From NCBI GenBank assembly GCA_946539765.1, contig CAMNHO010000004.1:62001-126000 (forward strand): a stretch of DNA of 64,000 bases, in the 5' to 3' direction. Of this stretch, positions 35,079 through 43,538 are shown piece after piece. Source of the stretch: UBA4312 sp002394635 (GTDB lineage Bacteria > Bacillota_I > Bacilli_A > Erysipelotrichales > Erysipelotrichaceae). The stretch's first letter is position 1; each line of letters begins with the position of its first letter. A program made the translations under genes and the position numbers. The notes under the pieces are model-generated. The model was given only the letters and a program-made list of their open reading frames with translations, was not told the DNA's origin and made no database searches.

Positions 35079-35084
35079 TATAAT
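35079..35084 (+). promoter_or_regulatory. perfect -10 box just before recJ
   Basis: TATAAT at 35079-35084 ends only 7 bases before ATG 35092, so transcription would begin at or next to the start codon. No good -35 hexamer is seen at the right distance; the region upstream is the obgE terminator. Confidence 0.5.
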
Positions 35085-35091
35085 TCATACT

Positions 35092-36645
35092 ATGAACCAT
35101 TTTACATTGAAAGATAAAGTATTGGCTGTTTTAGAGCCGGATGCGAGCAAACGAGAGCAATGGACACAGACCCTGGATTTATTTCCTGTTTCTGCATGTT
35201 CTTGTGTGCAAGCCTTTGTATCTAAAATACAGCAGTATAAAACCGAAAATAAAAAAGTAATGGTTGCCGGGGATTATGATACAGATGGCATACTGGCAAC
35301 CACAATTATGGTAAAAGGCTTACGAAAATACGGCCTGGAATGCGGTTTCTATATTCCGGACCGGATCCGGGAAGGATATGGTCTGCATGAACAAACCGTC
35401 AAGCTGGTCAGTCAGAAAGGATATCACAGTATCATTACCGTGGATAACGGAGTAAAAGCTTTTCCGGCCCTTGAGCTGGCCCATCGTCTGGGGATCGAGA
35501 CAATCGTAACCGATCACCATACCCTGGAACAGGAGGTCCCGTGTGATCTTCTGGTTCATCCCACGTTAATGGAAGATTCTTTCCATACGTTATGTGGTGC
35601 TGGTGTTGCCTATGAATGTATGCGAGCTCTAGGGATGGATACCACGGATATGTTGGAACTGGCGGCGATTGCCAGCATCGGAGACATGATGATCGTGACC
35701 GGTCAGACCCGGGCTTTGATCCAACAGGGGCTGAAATCGTTAAATCATACACACAATCACCATATCTTTGAATTAGCTAGTGACAGAGAATTGAATGAAG
35801 TCAGTGTAGCATTTCAGGTTGTACCGAAGCTCAATGCGATTGGCCGGCTGAGCAACCTGGCTAATGTCAATAATGTCGTACGATATTTTCTGACGGAGGA
35901 TCTTCGCGATATAGTGGCTTTCCGTAATCAGATTACCGAAGTGAATAATTTACGAAAGCGATTAAGTGATGAAATGCTCAAACATGCCAGAACAAAATGT
36001 TATGCCAATGAAGATGTTCTATTGATAATGGATCCAAGTTATCATGAAGGAATTATTGGGCTGGTTGCCGGATCTCTTTGTTCTCAAACCGGCAAACCAG
36101 TCATCATTATGACAAAGACACCGGAAGGATACAAGGCTAGTATGCGGGCCCCGGATGGATTTGACTGTATGGATTTTTTAGGACAGTATCCATCCTATGT
36201 CGCTTATGGAGGACATAAACAGGCCGCCGGCTTTACCGTGTCTTTGAACGAATATGAGATGTTTCGCGGTTATGTTCGCAAAAGAGCTATGTCTTATCAA
36301 TGGGAACCTGTTCCATTCTCTTCTTTACCAATTTGTATGGAGGAATTATCCATTGAAGCCATAGAGAGCCTGGATGAATTACGCCCTTTCGGTCCTGGAT
36401 TTATCTGTCCACACTTTGAATTGAAGCATCCGGATATCAAATCATTTTATATGTTTCAAAACGGAAAACATGGAAAATATACATTAAGTAATGGAATCCA
36501 GTGTATGCGTTTCAATCAGTCGGAGGCGGACAGACAGAATGCCAATCGTTCGGTATCCAGTTTTATCGGAAATCTGCAGGTGAGTGAATACCGTTCAAAA
36601 AAGCAGGCAACTTTCATTATAGAGCAAACAAAATATGATGAATGA
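35092..36645 (+). CDS. recJ: single-stranded-DNA-specific exonuclease RecJ
   Basis: A 517-residue 5'-3' exonuclease of the DHH family used in recombination and mismatch repair. Motif I is D61-Y-D-T-D-G66 (VMVAGDYDTDGILA), followed by VDNGVKAF and motif D141-H-H143 (VTDHHTLEQEVP). The DHHA1 part has the GGHKQAAGF signature, and an OB-like C-terminal part follows (FGPGFICPHFELKHP). It is shorter than Bacillus RecJ (about 790) and near the short end of the family, lacking the extra C-terminal domain. There is no ribosome-binding site before ATG 35092, and a -10 box lies directly upstream, so the mRNA may be leaderless. Confidence 0.92.
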   Translation: MNHFTLKDKVLAVLEPDASKREQWTQTLDLFPVSACSCVQAFVSKIQQYKTENKKVMVAGDYDTDGILATTIMVKGLRKYGLECGFYIPDRIREGYGLHEQTVKLVSQKGYHSIITVDNGVKAFPALELAHRLGIETIVTDHHTLEQEVPCDLLVHPTLMEDSFHTLCGAGVAYECMRALGMDTTDMLELAAIASIGDMMIVTGQTRALIQQGLKSLNHTHNHHIFELASDRELNEVSVAFQVVPKLNAIGRLSNLANVNNVVRYFLTEDLRDIVAFRNQITEVNNLRKRLSDEMLKHARTKCYANEDVLLIMDPSYHEGIIGLVAGSLCSQTGKPVIIMTKTPEGYKASMRAPDGFDCMDFLGQYPSYVAYGGHKQAAGFTVSLNEYEMFRGYVRKRAMSYQWEPVPFSSLPICMEELSIEAIESLDELRPFGPGFICPHFELKHPDIKSFYMFQNGKHGKYTLSNGIQCMRFNQSEADRQNANRSVSSFIGNLQVSEYRSKKQATFIIEQTKYDE

Positions 36646-36666
36646 AATCTTTAAATTATAAAGTTG

Positions 36667-36686
36667 ATATTGTAAAATAACAATAT
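36667..36686 (+). promoter_or_regulatory. 20-base palindrome upstream of apt
   Basis: ATATTGT, six bases, ACAATAT: perfect 7-base arms. It overlaps a possible -10 (TAAAAT 36673-36678, with TTTAAA 17 bases upstream at 36650-36655) and lies 20 bases before ATG 36707. It looks like a repressor operator; the regulator is unknown. Confidence 0.4.
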
Positions 36687-36706
36687 GATAGAAAGAGGCT
36701 CAACTT

Positions 36707-37228
36707 ATGGATATTAAAGAACACATTGCTAGTATTGAAGGCTTTCCAAAAGAAGGAATCATTTTTAGAGATGTAACTCCGGTTCTGCAGGATCCGGAAT
36801 GTTTACACTATGTTACCAAGGAGCTTGCTGCTTTTGCCGAAAAACAAGGAGCGGACATCGTTCTTGGACCGGAAGCACGAGGTTTTATGTTTGGTGTGCC
36901 GGTAGCTTTGGAAGCGAATCTCCCGTTTGCACCAGTTCGTAAACCAGGTAAACTGCCTAGAGCTGTATTTACACAGACATATGATCTGGAATATGGACAG
37001 GATACTTTATGTATTCATACCGATGCAATCAAGCCGGGACAGAAGGTCATTATTGTGGATGACTTATTGGCAACCGGTGGTACAGTTGGAGCCATGATCA
37101 AAATGGTCGAAAAGATGCAAGGCATCGTTGTTGGGTGTGCCTTTGTCATCGAACTGGATGATTTACACGGAAGAGATCGTTTAGGTAATGTTGAAATTTG
37201 TGCATTAACGCATTACAAAGGAGAATAA
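36707..37228 (+). CDS. apt: adenine phosphoribosyltransferase
   Basis: A 173-residue salvage enzyme that makes AMP from adenine and PRPP. The start (IASIEGFPKEGIIFRDVTPVL cut short here: SIEGFPKEGIIFRD) and the substrate loop GPEARGFMFGVP are typical. The PRPP-binding motif is VIIVDDLLATGGTVGAM. AGAGG precedes ATG 36707. The recJ-apt-rel order is common in Firmicutes, placing a purine salvage enzyme next to the (p)ppGpp synthetase that also uses purine nucleotides. Confidence 0.98.
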   Translation: MDIKEHIASIEGFPKEGIIFRDVTPVLQDPECLHYVTKELAAFAEKQGADIVLGPEARGFMFGVPVALEANLPFAPVRKPGKLPRAVFTQTYDLEYGQDTLCIHTDAIKPGQKVIIVDDLLATGGTVGAMIKMVEKMQGIVVGCAFVIELDDLHGRDRLGNVEICALTHYKGE

Positions 37229-37259
37229 TCTTTAAAAACAAGAAAAGAAAGGAGGGATT

Positions 37260-39461
37260 ATGATGTCTAGTAAAGCGGAAGTTACTTATGAACAATGCAT
37301 GGAACACGTTAAACAGTACATTCATAATCCCGACAATATTCAACTGATTCAGGATGCCTATGAATTTGCCAAGGATAAACATGAGGGACAGTTTCGAAAG
37401 AGCGGTCAGCCCTATGTTACTCATTGTATACAGGTAGCCGATACGTTAGCACAAATGCCTTGCGGCCCGTCAACGATTGCGGCCGGTTTTTTACATGATA
37501 CGGTGGAAGACTGCTGTGATGTAACGGAACAGACGATTACAGATCTTTTCGGTGAGGAAATTTCCATGCTGGTCAGCGCGGTAACCAAAATCGGTAAGAT
37601 CAAATTACAGGATGAGGAAGATTATCAGGCCAGCAACCATCGGAAACTATTTATTGCAATGGCAAAAGATATACGAGTCATCTATATTAAATTGGCAGAC
37701 CGTCTGCATAATATGCGGACACTGCAGTACATGCGGCCAGATAAACAAAAACGGATATCCAGAGAAACGCTGAGTGTTTATGCACCAATTGCGCATCGTC
37801 TAGGTATGAATGAGATAAAGAGTGAACTAGAAGATCTATCTTTCAAATATCTGCATCCGATCCAGTATGAAGAAATCAAAGAACTGGTAAAGAAAAGGGA
37901 AAGCGAAAGAGACGAACAGGTACAGGTGATGATCAAGGATATCCAAACAATTTTGGATACGTATCACATTCCTCTGCGCATATTTGGCCGTAGCAAGCAT
38001 TTTTATTCCATCTATAAGAAGATGACCCAGAAAAACAAGCGTTTTGAAGAAATCCTGGATTTGTACGCTATACGTATTGTTACGGATTCGGTTGTTCATT
38101 GTTATGAAATTCTAGGGTATATTCATGCGACATACCGGCCGATCCCGGGACGATTCAAAGATTATATCGCTATGCCAAAGGCAAATCTATATCAATCTTT
38201 GCATACCACCATTGTAGAGGCTGCTCACGGAAATATCTTTGAGATACAGATCCGTACAGAGCAGATGGATGAAGTTGCTGAACGTGGTGTTGCAGCACAC
38301 TGGAAATATAAGGAATCCAGTGGAAATGAAAATCGGCAAAAAGACATTGAGGATTCATTGGCCTGGTTCCGTGATTTTTCATTAATGACGGATGAAGATA
38401 GTACCGATGCCAAAGAGTATATGAATGTTTTACAAAGAGATATCTTTGAAGCAAATGTATACTGTTTGACACCAAGGGGACGTGTTATCACCTTGCCACC
38501 GGATTCTACACCTATTGATTTTGCCTATCGTATTCATACTGATGTCGGACATAAAACTGTCGGAGCCAAGATAAACGGAGCGATAGCGCCTTTGAATACG
38601 CCATTGCACAATGGTGATGTTGTTGAGATCTTGACAAATAATCATTCACAGGGACCAAGTGCAGACTGGATCAAAATCGTTAAAAGCGGTCATGCCCGTA
38701 ACAAGATCCGTTCCTTCCTTCAAAAGAAGGACAGGGAAAACCGAAAAGAGGAAATAAAGCAGGGCCAGCAAATGCTGGAAAACGAATTCCATCGTCTGAA
38801 TCTGGATGAAAAACTTTTGGATCCAAAGCGGGTGGAGTCGATCATAGGGTCTTTATCTTTTAAGAATCTGGATGATTTTTATATTGGGATTGCCAAGAAA
38901 AGAGTGTCGATCCAAGCTGTTGTCGAGCGTTTGGCGAAGAATCAACCGAAAAGCCTGGCTGATGAAGAAATCATCAAGATGTATAATAAGTCCGGAGCGC
39001 GCTATGCCTCCAGAAATGAATCCGGTGTAATAGTACCTGGAATTGATTCTATTCAGGTGAGCCTGGCTAATTGTTGTTCACCAATTCCCGGAGACGATAT
39101 TATCGGGTATATTTCACAAGGACACGGAGTCAAGGTACATCGTATGGAATGTCCGAATATATCCAGGGAAGCCAAGCGTCTTATTCCGGTACAATGGGCC
39201 ATTGATGTAGATGACCATATGTATGATGTGAGGCTGACCATTTATAGTGATGATCGTACGTATTTGCTCAGTGATATTATCACGATTGTCCAACAATATA
39301 ATGCGACATTAAAGCATGTGGATTCCGGCATTGACAGCAACAGCCTGACAGCGACGACGCATTTGGATCTGTCCGTTCGAAATGCCGAACACTTACGAAT
39401 GATCATGGTGAATCTAAAAAAGATCCGCAGTATCCACAGCGTGGAACGCGTTACAAAATAA
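37260..39461 (+). CDS. rel: bifunctional (p)ppGpp synthetase/hydrolase Rel
   Basis: A 733-residue stringent-response enzyme. The HD hydrolase domain (about 45-200) keeps GFLHDTVEDC and the ADRLHNMRTL motif, so hydrolase activity is likely. The synthetase domain has GRSKHFYSIYKKM and YAIRIVTDS, then the TGS domain (VYCLTPRGRVITLP) at about 395-455, a helical and zinc-finger-like part with LANCCSPIPGDDI, and a C-terminal ACT domain (YDVRLTIYSDDRTYLLSDI). GGAGGG lies 4 bases before ATG 37260; the ATG at 37263 is nearly as good. The strong bidirectional terminator after it also serves the minus-strand pair. Confidence 0.97.
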   Translation: MMSSKAEVTYEQCMEHVKQYIHNPDNIQLIQDAYEFAKDKHEGQFRKSGQPYVTHCIQVADTLAQMPCGPSTIAAGFLHDTVEDCCDVTEQTITDLFGEEISMLVSAVTKIGKIKLQDEEDYQASNHRKLFIAMAKDIRVIYIKLADRLHNMRTLQYMRPDKQKRISRETLSVYAPIAHRLGMNEIKSELEDLSFKYLHPIQYEEIKELVKKRESERDEQVQVMIKDIQTILDTYHIPLRIFGRSKHFYSIYKKMTQKNKRFEEILDLYAIRIVTDSVVHCYEILGYIHATYRPIPGRFKDYIAMPKANLYQSLHTTIVEAAHGNIFEIQIRTEQMDEVAERGVAAHWKYKESSGNENRQKDIEDSLAWFRDFSLMTDEDSTDAKEYMNVLQRDIFEANVYCLTPRGRVITLPPDSTPIDFAYRIHTDVGHKTVGAKINGAIAPLNTPLHNGDVVEILTNNHSQGPSADWIKIVKSGHARNKIRSFLQKKDRENRKEEIKQGQQMLENEFHRLNLDEKLLDPKRVESIIGSLSFKNLDDFYIGIAKKRVSIQAVVERLAKNQPKSLADEEIIKMYNKSGARYASRNESGVIVPGIDSIQVSLANCCSPIPGDDIIGYISQGHGVKVHRMECPNISREAKRLIPVQWAIDVDDHMYDVRLTIYSDDRTYLLSDIITIVQQYNATLKHVDSGIDSNSLTATTHLDLSVRNAEHLRMIMVNLKKIRSIHSVERVTK

Positions 39462-39495
39462 AACAGACAGAAGGATTGGAATTCTGTCTGTTTTT
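39461..39495. terminator. bidirectional terminator between rel and the minus-strand DUF218 gene
   Basis: A perfect 12-bp stem AAACAGACAGAA/TTCTGTCTGTTT (39461-39472 with 39482-39493) with T on both outer sides in the matching strand. Confidence 0.9.
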
Positions 39496-39531
39496 GCGTT
39501 TATATAGGATAAAAAAGGAAGCATAAATCAA

Positions 39532-40080
39532 TCAATCGTTGTGCTTCTTTCTTTTCTGGAGCTCTATCTTAATAAATACGATTCGCGAAAGGATTTCGCG
39601 AAAGACGTGTTTCAGGCGATGTTCCGGATACCATGCGGCACTATAATCTGTAAAGAACCGGGAGGCAATCGCACAGGCGCGCCGGGCATGGGTCCCGCTG
39701 GTCAAGATCAATACACTATGATCTTGGATGATTTCCTTGGAAAAGGTAAAGTTTTCAAAGGTATTCGTTGAGCGGGTTTCACAAAGGATGGGAATATTGA
39801 TTTGGGAAAGAATGTATCTTTCCATTTCCTTGGATTCCACATATTGATTTTTAACAGCTCCACCTGTAATGACAAGCGTATTGTAAGCCTTCCGGTTGTA
39901 TTGATCGATGGCAAGCTGGCATCGCTTGATCTGGCTGGTACGCATGGAGCCATCATCGTGACAAGGACATCCCAGCAGCAAAGCATAGTCATACGTTTTC
40001 TTTCGCCTTGGTATCGGTGGGAAATAGTATCGATAGATGGCCGCCGGAACCAGAACGACCACAAGCAAAACAAGGATCAT
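39532..40080 (-). CDS. DUF218 (YdcF/SanA/ElyC-like) membrane protein
   Basis: A 182-residue protein with one N-terminal membrane span (ILVLLVVVLVPAAIYRYYF) and a DUF218 domain: YDYALLLGCPCHDDG, the RCQLAIDQYN helix, TLVITGGAVKNQYVESKEMERY, ETRSTNTFENFTFSKEII and ILTSGTHARRACAIA. These match the family's conserved GG, E-A/S-x-x-M and ST-x-EN pattern. Family members such as SanA and ElyC affect envelope integrity, with no settled reaction. Its start overlaps the tmcAL stop by four bases (TCAT at 40077-40080, that is ATGA on the minus strand), so the two are coupled. Confidence 0.85.
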   Translation of the reverse strand: MILVLLVVVLVPAAIYRYYFPPIPRRKKTYDYALLLGCPCHDDGSMRTSQIKRCQLAIDQYNRKAYNTLVITGGAVKNQYVESKEMERYILSQINIPILCETRSTNTFENFTFSKEIIQDHSVLILTSGTHARRACAIASRFFTDYSAAWYPEHRLKHVFREILSRIVFIKIELQKRKKHND

Positions 40081-41075
40081 ATACGGATCACCGCCTGTGT
40101 CTGGACGGGTTCGGATAATACGCTGTTATACAAAGCCAGCGACTTTAAGTGTACGTTCTGGTAAAAAGGCGGAAGATCTTTAAATCGTACACAGGGCCTT
40201 ACGTTGGCCTGTTTTAACAGCTTTTGTCCCTGCGCATTCATTCCCAAAGGGATCAGCTGATGAAAATGCTTCTCTTTCATCGCATCCTTTTTGATCTGTA
40301 GAAGGATCATCATGCATGTTCTTCGGATCCTGGCTCTGGAATAGCTCTTTGTCACACATGCTTGAAGAAAGTCTTCCCATGTATTCTTTTCCTTTGCGAA
40401 ATGGATCAGACGGGCCTCGATGCCTTCCGTAACGAGATGAAACCGCTGCAGATCTTCCCGGTCTGTCAATAATAGAGCATTTCTTAAAAATGGATAATAA
40501 GAATTCCAGTTCTGATCCTTCAGGAAAACAGGGTCTTTTATGTCCCCATCCAGTATTTTTTTTCGTAGGGATGTAGCGCTTTCATACTGGGGTTGTCTTT
40601 GAAAGAGAACCGGTTGAATCTTATATTTTTGACATAATTGAATGTATTCTACTGCTAATATATCGTTGGGTCTCAAATCCATTTGTTTATTAACAGCTAA
40701 ACTCTTCGAGGCATCTTTCTGTATGTGCTTTGTCCGATCGATCATCGATTGCAGGAACAGCAAGTCATTGGACTCGGAACCAAAACATAAACCGTCAATG
40801 GGGATACAGGCCAGAGACTCCATGGCATGTTGCGCAAAATAAGCGGCGCTTTGACAGGAAAAACAAGCTGGAAGCTCCAATACAAGATCGGCGCCCGTCT
40901 GCAAAGCCAACCTGGTTTTATCAGCCGGCAGCAGGATACTTGGAAGACCTCTTTGTGTAAAATACGATGAGGTGATGACAACCAGCGCATCACATTGTTG
41001 TTTGGCCTGGCGGATCAAATATTGATGTCCTTTGTGAAAAGGATTGAATTCTGCAATAATTCCATAGACTTTCAT
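40077..41075 (-). CDS. tmcAL: tRNA(Met) cytidine acetate ligase TmcAL
   Basis: A 332-residue nucleotidyltransferase-like enzyme that acetylates the wobble cytidine of elongator tRNA-Met in Firmicutes (established for Bacillus YlbM). The nucleotidyl-transfer motif is in IIAEFNPFHKGHQYLI, with ITSSYFTQRGLPSIL, DLVLELPACFSCQSAAYFA and the CFGSESND stretch of the family. The start ATG 41075 has no clear ribosome-binding site on the minus strand; TTG 41093 is also in frame. A weak extended -10 (TGTTACACT) ends 6 bases before the ATG, so a leaderless transcript is possible. Confidence 0.92.
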   Translation of the reverse strand: MKVYGIIAEFNPFHKGHQYLIRQAKQQCDALVVITSSYFTQRGLPSILLPADKTRLALQTGADLVLELPACFSCQSAAYFAQHAMESLACIPIDGLCFGSESNDLLFLQSMIDRTKHIQKDASKSLAVNKQMDLRPNDILAVEYIQLCQKYKIQPVLFQRQPQYESATSLRKKILDGDIKDPVFLKDQNWNSYYPFLRNALLLTDREDLQRFHLVTEGIEARLIHFAKEKNTWEDFLQACVTKSYSRARIRRTCMMILLQIKKDAMKEKHFHQLIPLGMNAQGQKLLKQANVRPCVRFKDLPPFYQNVHLKSLALYNSVLSEPVQTQAVIRI

Positions 41076-41118
41076 AAATCTAGTGTAACACAATTGTGCA
41101 AAGATATATCAATTAAAC

Positions 41119-41147
41119 TTGTTCCTGAAAAGTATTAGTAGTAAAAT
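41119..41147 (+). promoter_or_regulatory. promoter of pyk
   Basis: TTGTTC (41119-41124), 17 bases, TAAAAT (41142-41147). It gives a 5' untranslated region of about 45 bases that holds the hairpin at 41156-41187. Confidence 0.6.
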
Positions 41148-41155
41148 ATAGTGGA

Positions 41156-41187
41156 TTTCTGCATTTTTAAATAAATGAATGCAGAAA
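41156..41187 (+). promoter_or_regulatory. stem-loop in the pyk 5' untranslated region
   Basis: Perfect 10-base arms TTTCTGCATT (41156-41165) and AATGCAGAAA (41178-41187) with a 12-base AT-rich loop, ending directly before the GAGGGAGG ribosome-binding site. It may stabilise the mRNA 5' end or act as an operator. Confidence 0.5.
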
Positions 41188-41200
41188 GAGGGAGGAAACA

Positions 41201-42616
41201 ATGAGAAAAACAAAAATTATATGTACGTTGGGACCATCAACGGAAGATGAAGAAACCTTACGTAAATTAATTCATGCGGGGATGAATGTGGCTCGTTTTA
41301 ACTTTTCACATGGTACCCACGAACAACATAAAGACAAGTTTAAAAAAATTATAAAGTTACGCAGAGAAATGGATAAACCTATTGCGACATTATTAGATAC
41401 AAAAGGACCGGAAATTCGTTGTCAGGATTTTGAAAACGGAAAAGTTGAATTAGAGGAGGGCCAGACCTTTACTTTGACGACTCGTGAAATAATGGGAAAT
41501 AAAGATATCGTATCGGTTACATATAAAAATCTTCCAAACGATGTTGAAGCGGGGGGAACGATCTTGATCGATGATGGCTTGATTGAATTGATGATCGACA
41601 GTATTGAAGACACGGAAATTATCTGTACGGTGATCAACGGTGGAGAAGTATCCAACCATAAAGGAATCAATGTACCAAACACTGATCTTTCTATGCCATT
41701 TATCAGTGAGAAGGATCGGAAAGATATCGAATTCGGTTGTGATTTAGGATTTGAATTTATTGCGGCGTCTTTTACACGGACTGCTGCAGATATCGAAGAG
41801 ATACGAGCCATCTTAAACAAGAAACAGAGCCGTATGCAGATCATTGCCAAAATTGAGAGTATTCAAGGTGTCAACAATATTGAAGAAATCTTGCAGGTGG
41901 CAGATGGCGTTATGGTAGCCAGAGGAGACTTGGGTGTAGAGGTTCCTCTAGAGGATGTGCCTATTCTGCAAAAGAAGATCATTCGTCAGGCAGATTCCAT
42001 GGGGAAAATCGTAGTGACTGCTACCCAGATGCTGGATTCCATGATCCACCATCCTAGACCTACGCGTGCAGAAGCAACCGATGTAGCCAATGCTATATAT
42101 GATGGAACTACAGCTATCATGCTTTCCGGGGAAACAGCTGCCGGACAATACCCGATTGAAGCTGTAAAAACCATGGATCGCATTGCCTGCAGAGCTGAAT
42201 CATCCATCGACTACAAAAGAAGGATCCTGCAATCCATTACCGGTGAATGCGTAGATATTACAACGGCTATCAGTCATGCGACATGTACAGTGGCAGAGGA
42301 TGTATGTGCCAAAGCCGTTATCGTGGTAACGATTTCCGGCTTTACGGCAAGGCAGATTTCTCATTATCGGCCAACCTGCCCGATTGTAGCTTGCTCGATC
42401 CGCGAATCGACAGCAGCGCAGATGAATTTACTGTTTGATGTCCAACCGTTATTGATTCCATTGGAAGATAAGGAAGAACTGCTGTTCAGCGCTGCTATTT
42501 CCGCTGCCAAAAAAGCCGGGTATGTAGAAAAAGGAGATAAAGTTGTTCTTTCTGCCGGGGTTCCTTTAGGATGTTCGGGAAACACGAATATGATTCGTGT
42601 AATGGAAGTAGAATAA
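41201..42616 (+). CDS. pyk: pyruvate kinase
   Basis: A 471-residue glycolytic enzyme that makes ATP and pyruvate from phosphoenolpyruvate and ADP. Signatures are KIICTLGPSTED, GMNVARFNFSHGTHE, LLDTKGPEIR, the active-site IIAKIESIQGVNNIEEIL, MVARGDLGVEVP, and VVTATQMLDSMIHHPRPTRA. The length fits the short form without the extra C-terminal PEP-utiliser domain found in Bacillus. The C-terminal allosteric domain is present (KAVIVVTISGFTARQISHYR). GGGAGGA precedes ATG 41201. Confidence 0.98.
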   Translation: MRKTKIICTLGPSTEDEETLRKLIHAGMNVARFNFSHGTHEQHKDKFKKIIKLRREMDKPIATLLDTKGPEIRCQDFENGKVELEEGQTFTLTTREIMGNKDIVSVTYKNLPNDVEAGGTILIDDGLIELMIDSIEDTEIICTVINGGEVSNHKGINVPNTDLSMPFISEKDRKDIEFGCDLGFEFIAASFTRTAADIEEIRAILNKKQSRMQIIAKIESIQGVNNIEEILQVADGVMVARGDLGVEVPLEDVPILQKKIIRQADSMGKIVVTATQMLDSMIHHPRPTRAEATDVANAIYDGTTAIMLSGETAAGQYPIEAVKTMDRIACRAESSIDYKRRILQSITGECVDITTAISHATCTVAEDVCAKAVIVVTISGFTARQISHYRPTCPIVACSIRESTAAQMNLLFDVQPLLIPLEDKEELLFSAAISAAKKAGYVEKGDKVVLSAGVPLGCSGNTNMIRVMEVE

Positions 42617-42653
42617 AGCGTTTTATCATTAGAGGAAAGGCGAAAAAAGTTAA

Positions 42654-42676
42654 AAGAACGGTATAAACCAGTTCTT
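42654..42676 (+). terminator. possible terminator after pyk
   Basis: Stem AAGAAC-GGT/ACC-(A)-GTTCTT (42654-42662 with 42667-42676, one bulge) with an ATAA loop. The following tail CTATTATT is only partly T, so efficiency is doubtful. Confidence 0.45.
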
Positions 42677-42682
42677 CTATTA

Positions 42683-42711
42683 TTGACATTCGTCATAGCT
42701 TTTATTATAAT
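42683..42711 (+). promoter_or_regulatory. consensus SigA promoter of yceD-rpmF
   Basis: TTGACA (42683-42688), exactly 17 bases, TATAAT (42706-42711): both hexamers are perfect. Transcription should begin near 42718, inside the upstream in-frame ATG at 42717, which fixes the yceD start further down at GTG 42738. Confidence 0.9.
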
Positions 42712-42737
42712 ATCAAATGCGACATGAGGTGAAGATC

Positions 42738-43253
42738 GTGAAATTTACGAAAACAGATTTCTGTCAATCCAGAAATGGAGTCATTACAATTGATGAATAC
42801 CTTGCGATTGAAGAAAACGATCTGCTTCATCATACTCAAGTCAAGTCCATTCCAGAAGTGCATGTTACCGGCACTTTACAGTTTGACGGAACTGCTTTAG
42901 TATTTTCGGATTTGGAAATGGACGGTGTGATGATCGTTCCGGATTCTATTACTTCAGAAGATATTGAAGTGGTATTTGACACTGAGTCGCAATCAACGTA
43001 TTCTTTTGTTTCCTTGGATAGATTGGAGACAGAAGATGATGAAATCATTGTGGTAAAAAGAGATACACTGGATCTCAATCCTGAAATTTTCCAGGCCGTA
43101 CTTCTGGAAGCGCCGATGAGCATAACGAAGCTGTCACGGGATCAATATCCTAAGGGGGATGGCTGGCAGCTGATTTCAGATCAGGATGATAGAGAAGAAG
43201 AAATCGATCCACGATGGGCAAAGTTAAGTGAATTCAAACTGGATGATGACTAG
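42738..43253 (+). CDS. yceD: YceD/DUF177 family protein, 23S rRNA accumulation
   Basis: A 171-residue protein of the DUF177 family, co-transcribed with rpmF in most bacteria and linked to 23S rRNA accumulation. The start is GTG 42738 with GAGGTGA at 42726-42732. Family features are the VHVTGTLQFDG strand, EIIVVKRDTLDLNPEIFQAVLLEAP and the C-terminal DPRWAKLSEF motif that marks these proteins. It lacks the Cys pair seen in some members. rpmF follows after 11 bases. Biochemical role is not settled for the family. Confidence 0.9.
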   Translation: MKFTKTDFCQSRNGVITIDEYLAIEENDLLHHTQVKSIPEVHVTGTLQFDGTALVFSDLEMDGVMIVPDSITSEDIEVVFDTESQSTYSFVSLDRLETEDDEIIVVKRDTLDLNPEIFQAVLLEAPMSITKLSRDQYPKGDGWQLISDQDDREEEIDPRWAKLSEFKLDDD

Positions 43254-43264
43254 GAGGTGCTAGA

Positions 43265-43435
43265 ATGGCTGTACAACAGAGAAGAGGATCAAAAACACGT
43301 AAGAATAAACGTAGAACTCACTACAAGATTGCAGGACCTACTTTAACTCGCTGTCCTAACTGCGGTGAATATAAAGTGGCTCACAAAATGTGCTCTTGTG
43401 GAGAATACAACGGCAGACAAGTTGTCGAAAAGTAA
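43265..43435 (+). CDS. rpmF: 50S ribosomal protein L32
   Basis: A 56-residue ribosomal protein: MAVQQRRGSKTRKNKRRTHY, then a zinc ribbon CPNCGEYKVAHKMCSCGEY with four cysteines, and a short GRQVVEK end. The four-Cys form implies zinc dependence. AGGAGGTG lies 6 bases before ATG 43265. It shares the perfect consensus promoter upstream of yceD and is followed by a strong terminator. Confidence 0.97.
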   Translation: MAVQQRRGSKTRKNKRRTHYKIAGPTLTRCPNCGEYKVAHKMCSCGEYNGRQVVEK

Positions 43436-43447
43436 ACGTGGAGATAA

Positions 43448-43498
43448 AAATCGTAATTTGGATCCTTCAGAAAGGATTTAACATTGCGGTTTTTTTTT
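43448..43498 (+). terminator. intrinsic terminator after rpmF
   Basis: Outer stem AAATCGTAA/TTGCGGTTT (43448-43456 with 43484-43492) encloses an inner hairpin ATCCTT-CAGA-AAGGAT (43462-43477), and a run of nine T follows. Confidence 0.8.
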
Positions 43499-43512
43499 AC
43501 TGCATTTATAAT
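43484..43512 (+). promoter_or_regulatory. possible promoter of the CPBP-like gene
   Basis: TATAAT (43507-43512) with TTGCGG 17 bases upstream (43484-43489). The -35 lies in the 3' arm and T tract of the rpmF terminator. Confidence 0.45.
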
Positions 43513-43538
43513 AATTGTAGGAATTTTGAGGGATGATT

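Noticed and set aside
42717..42737. ATG 42717 as start of yceD
   Set aside because: It overlaps the expected transcription start of a perfect consensus promoter and has no ribosome-binding site; GTG 42738 has GAGGTGA in place.
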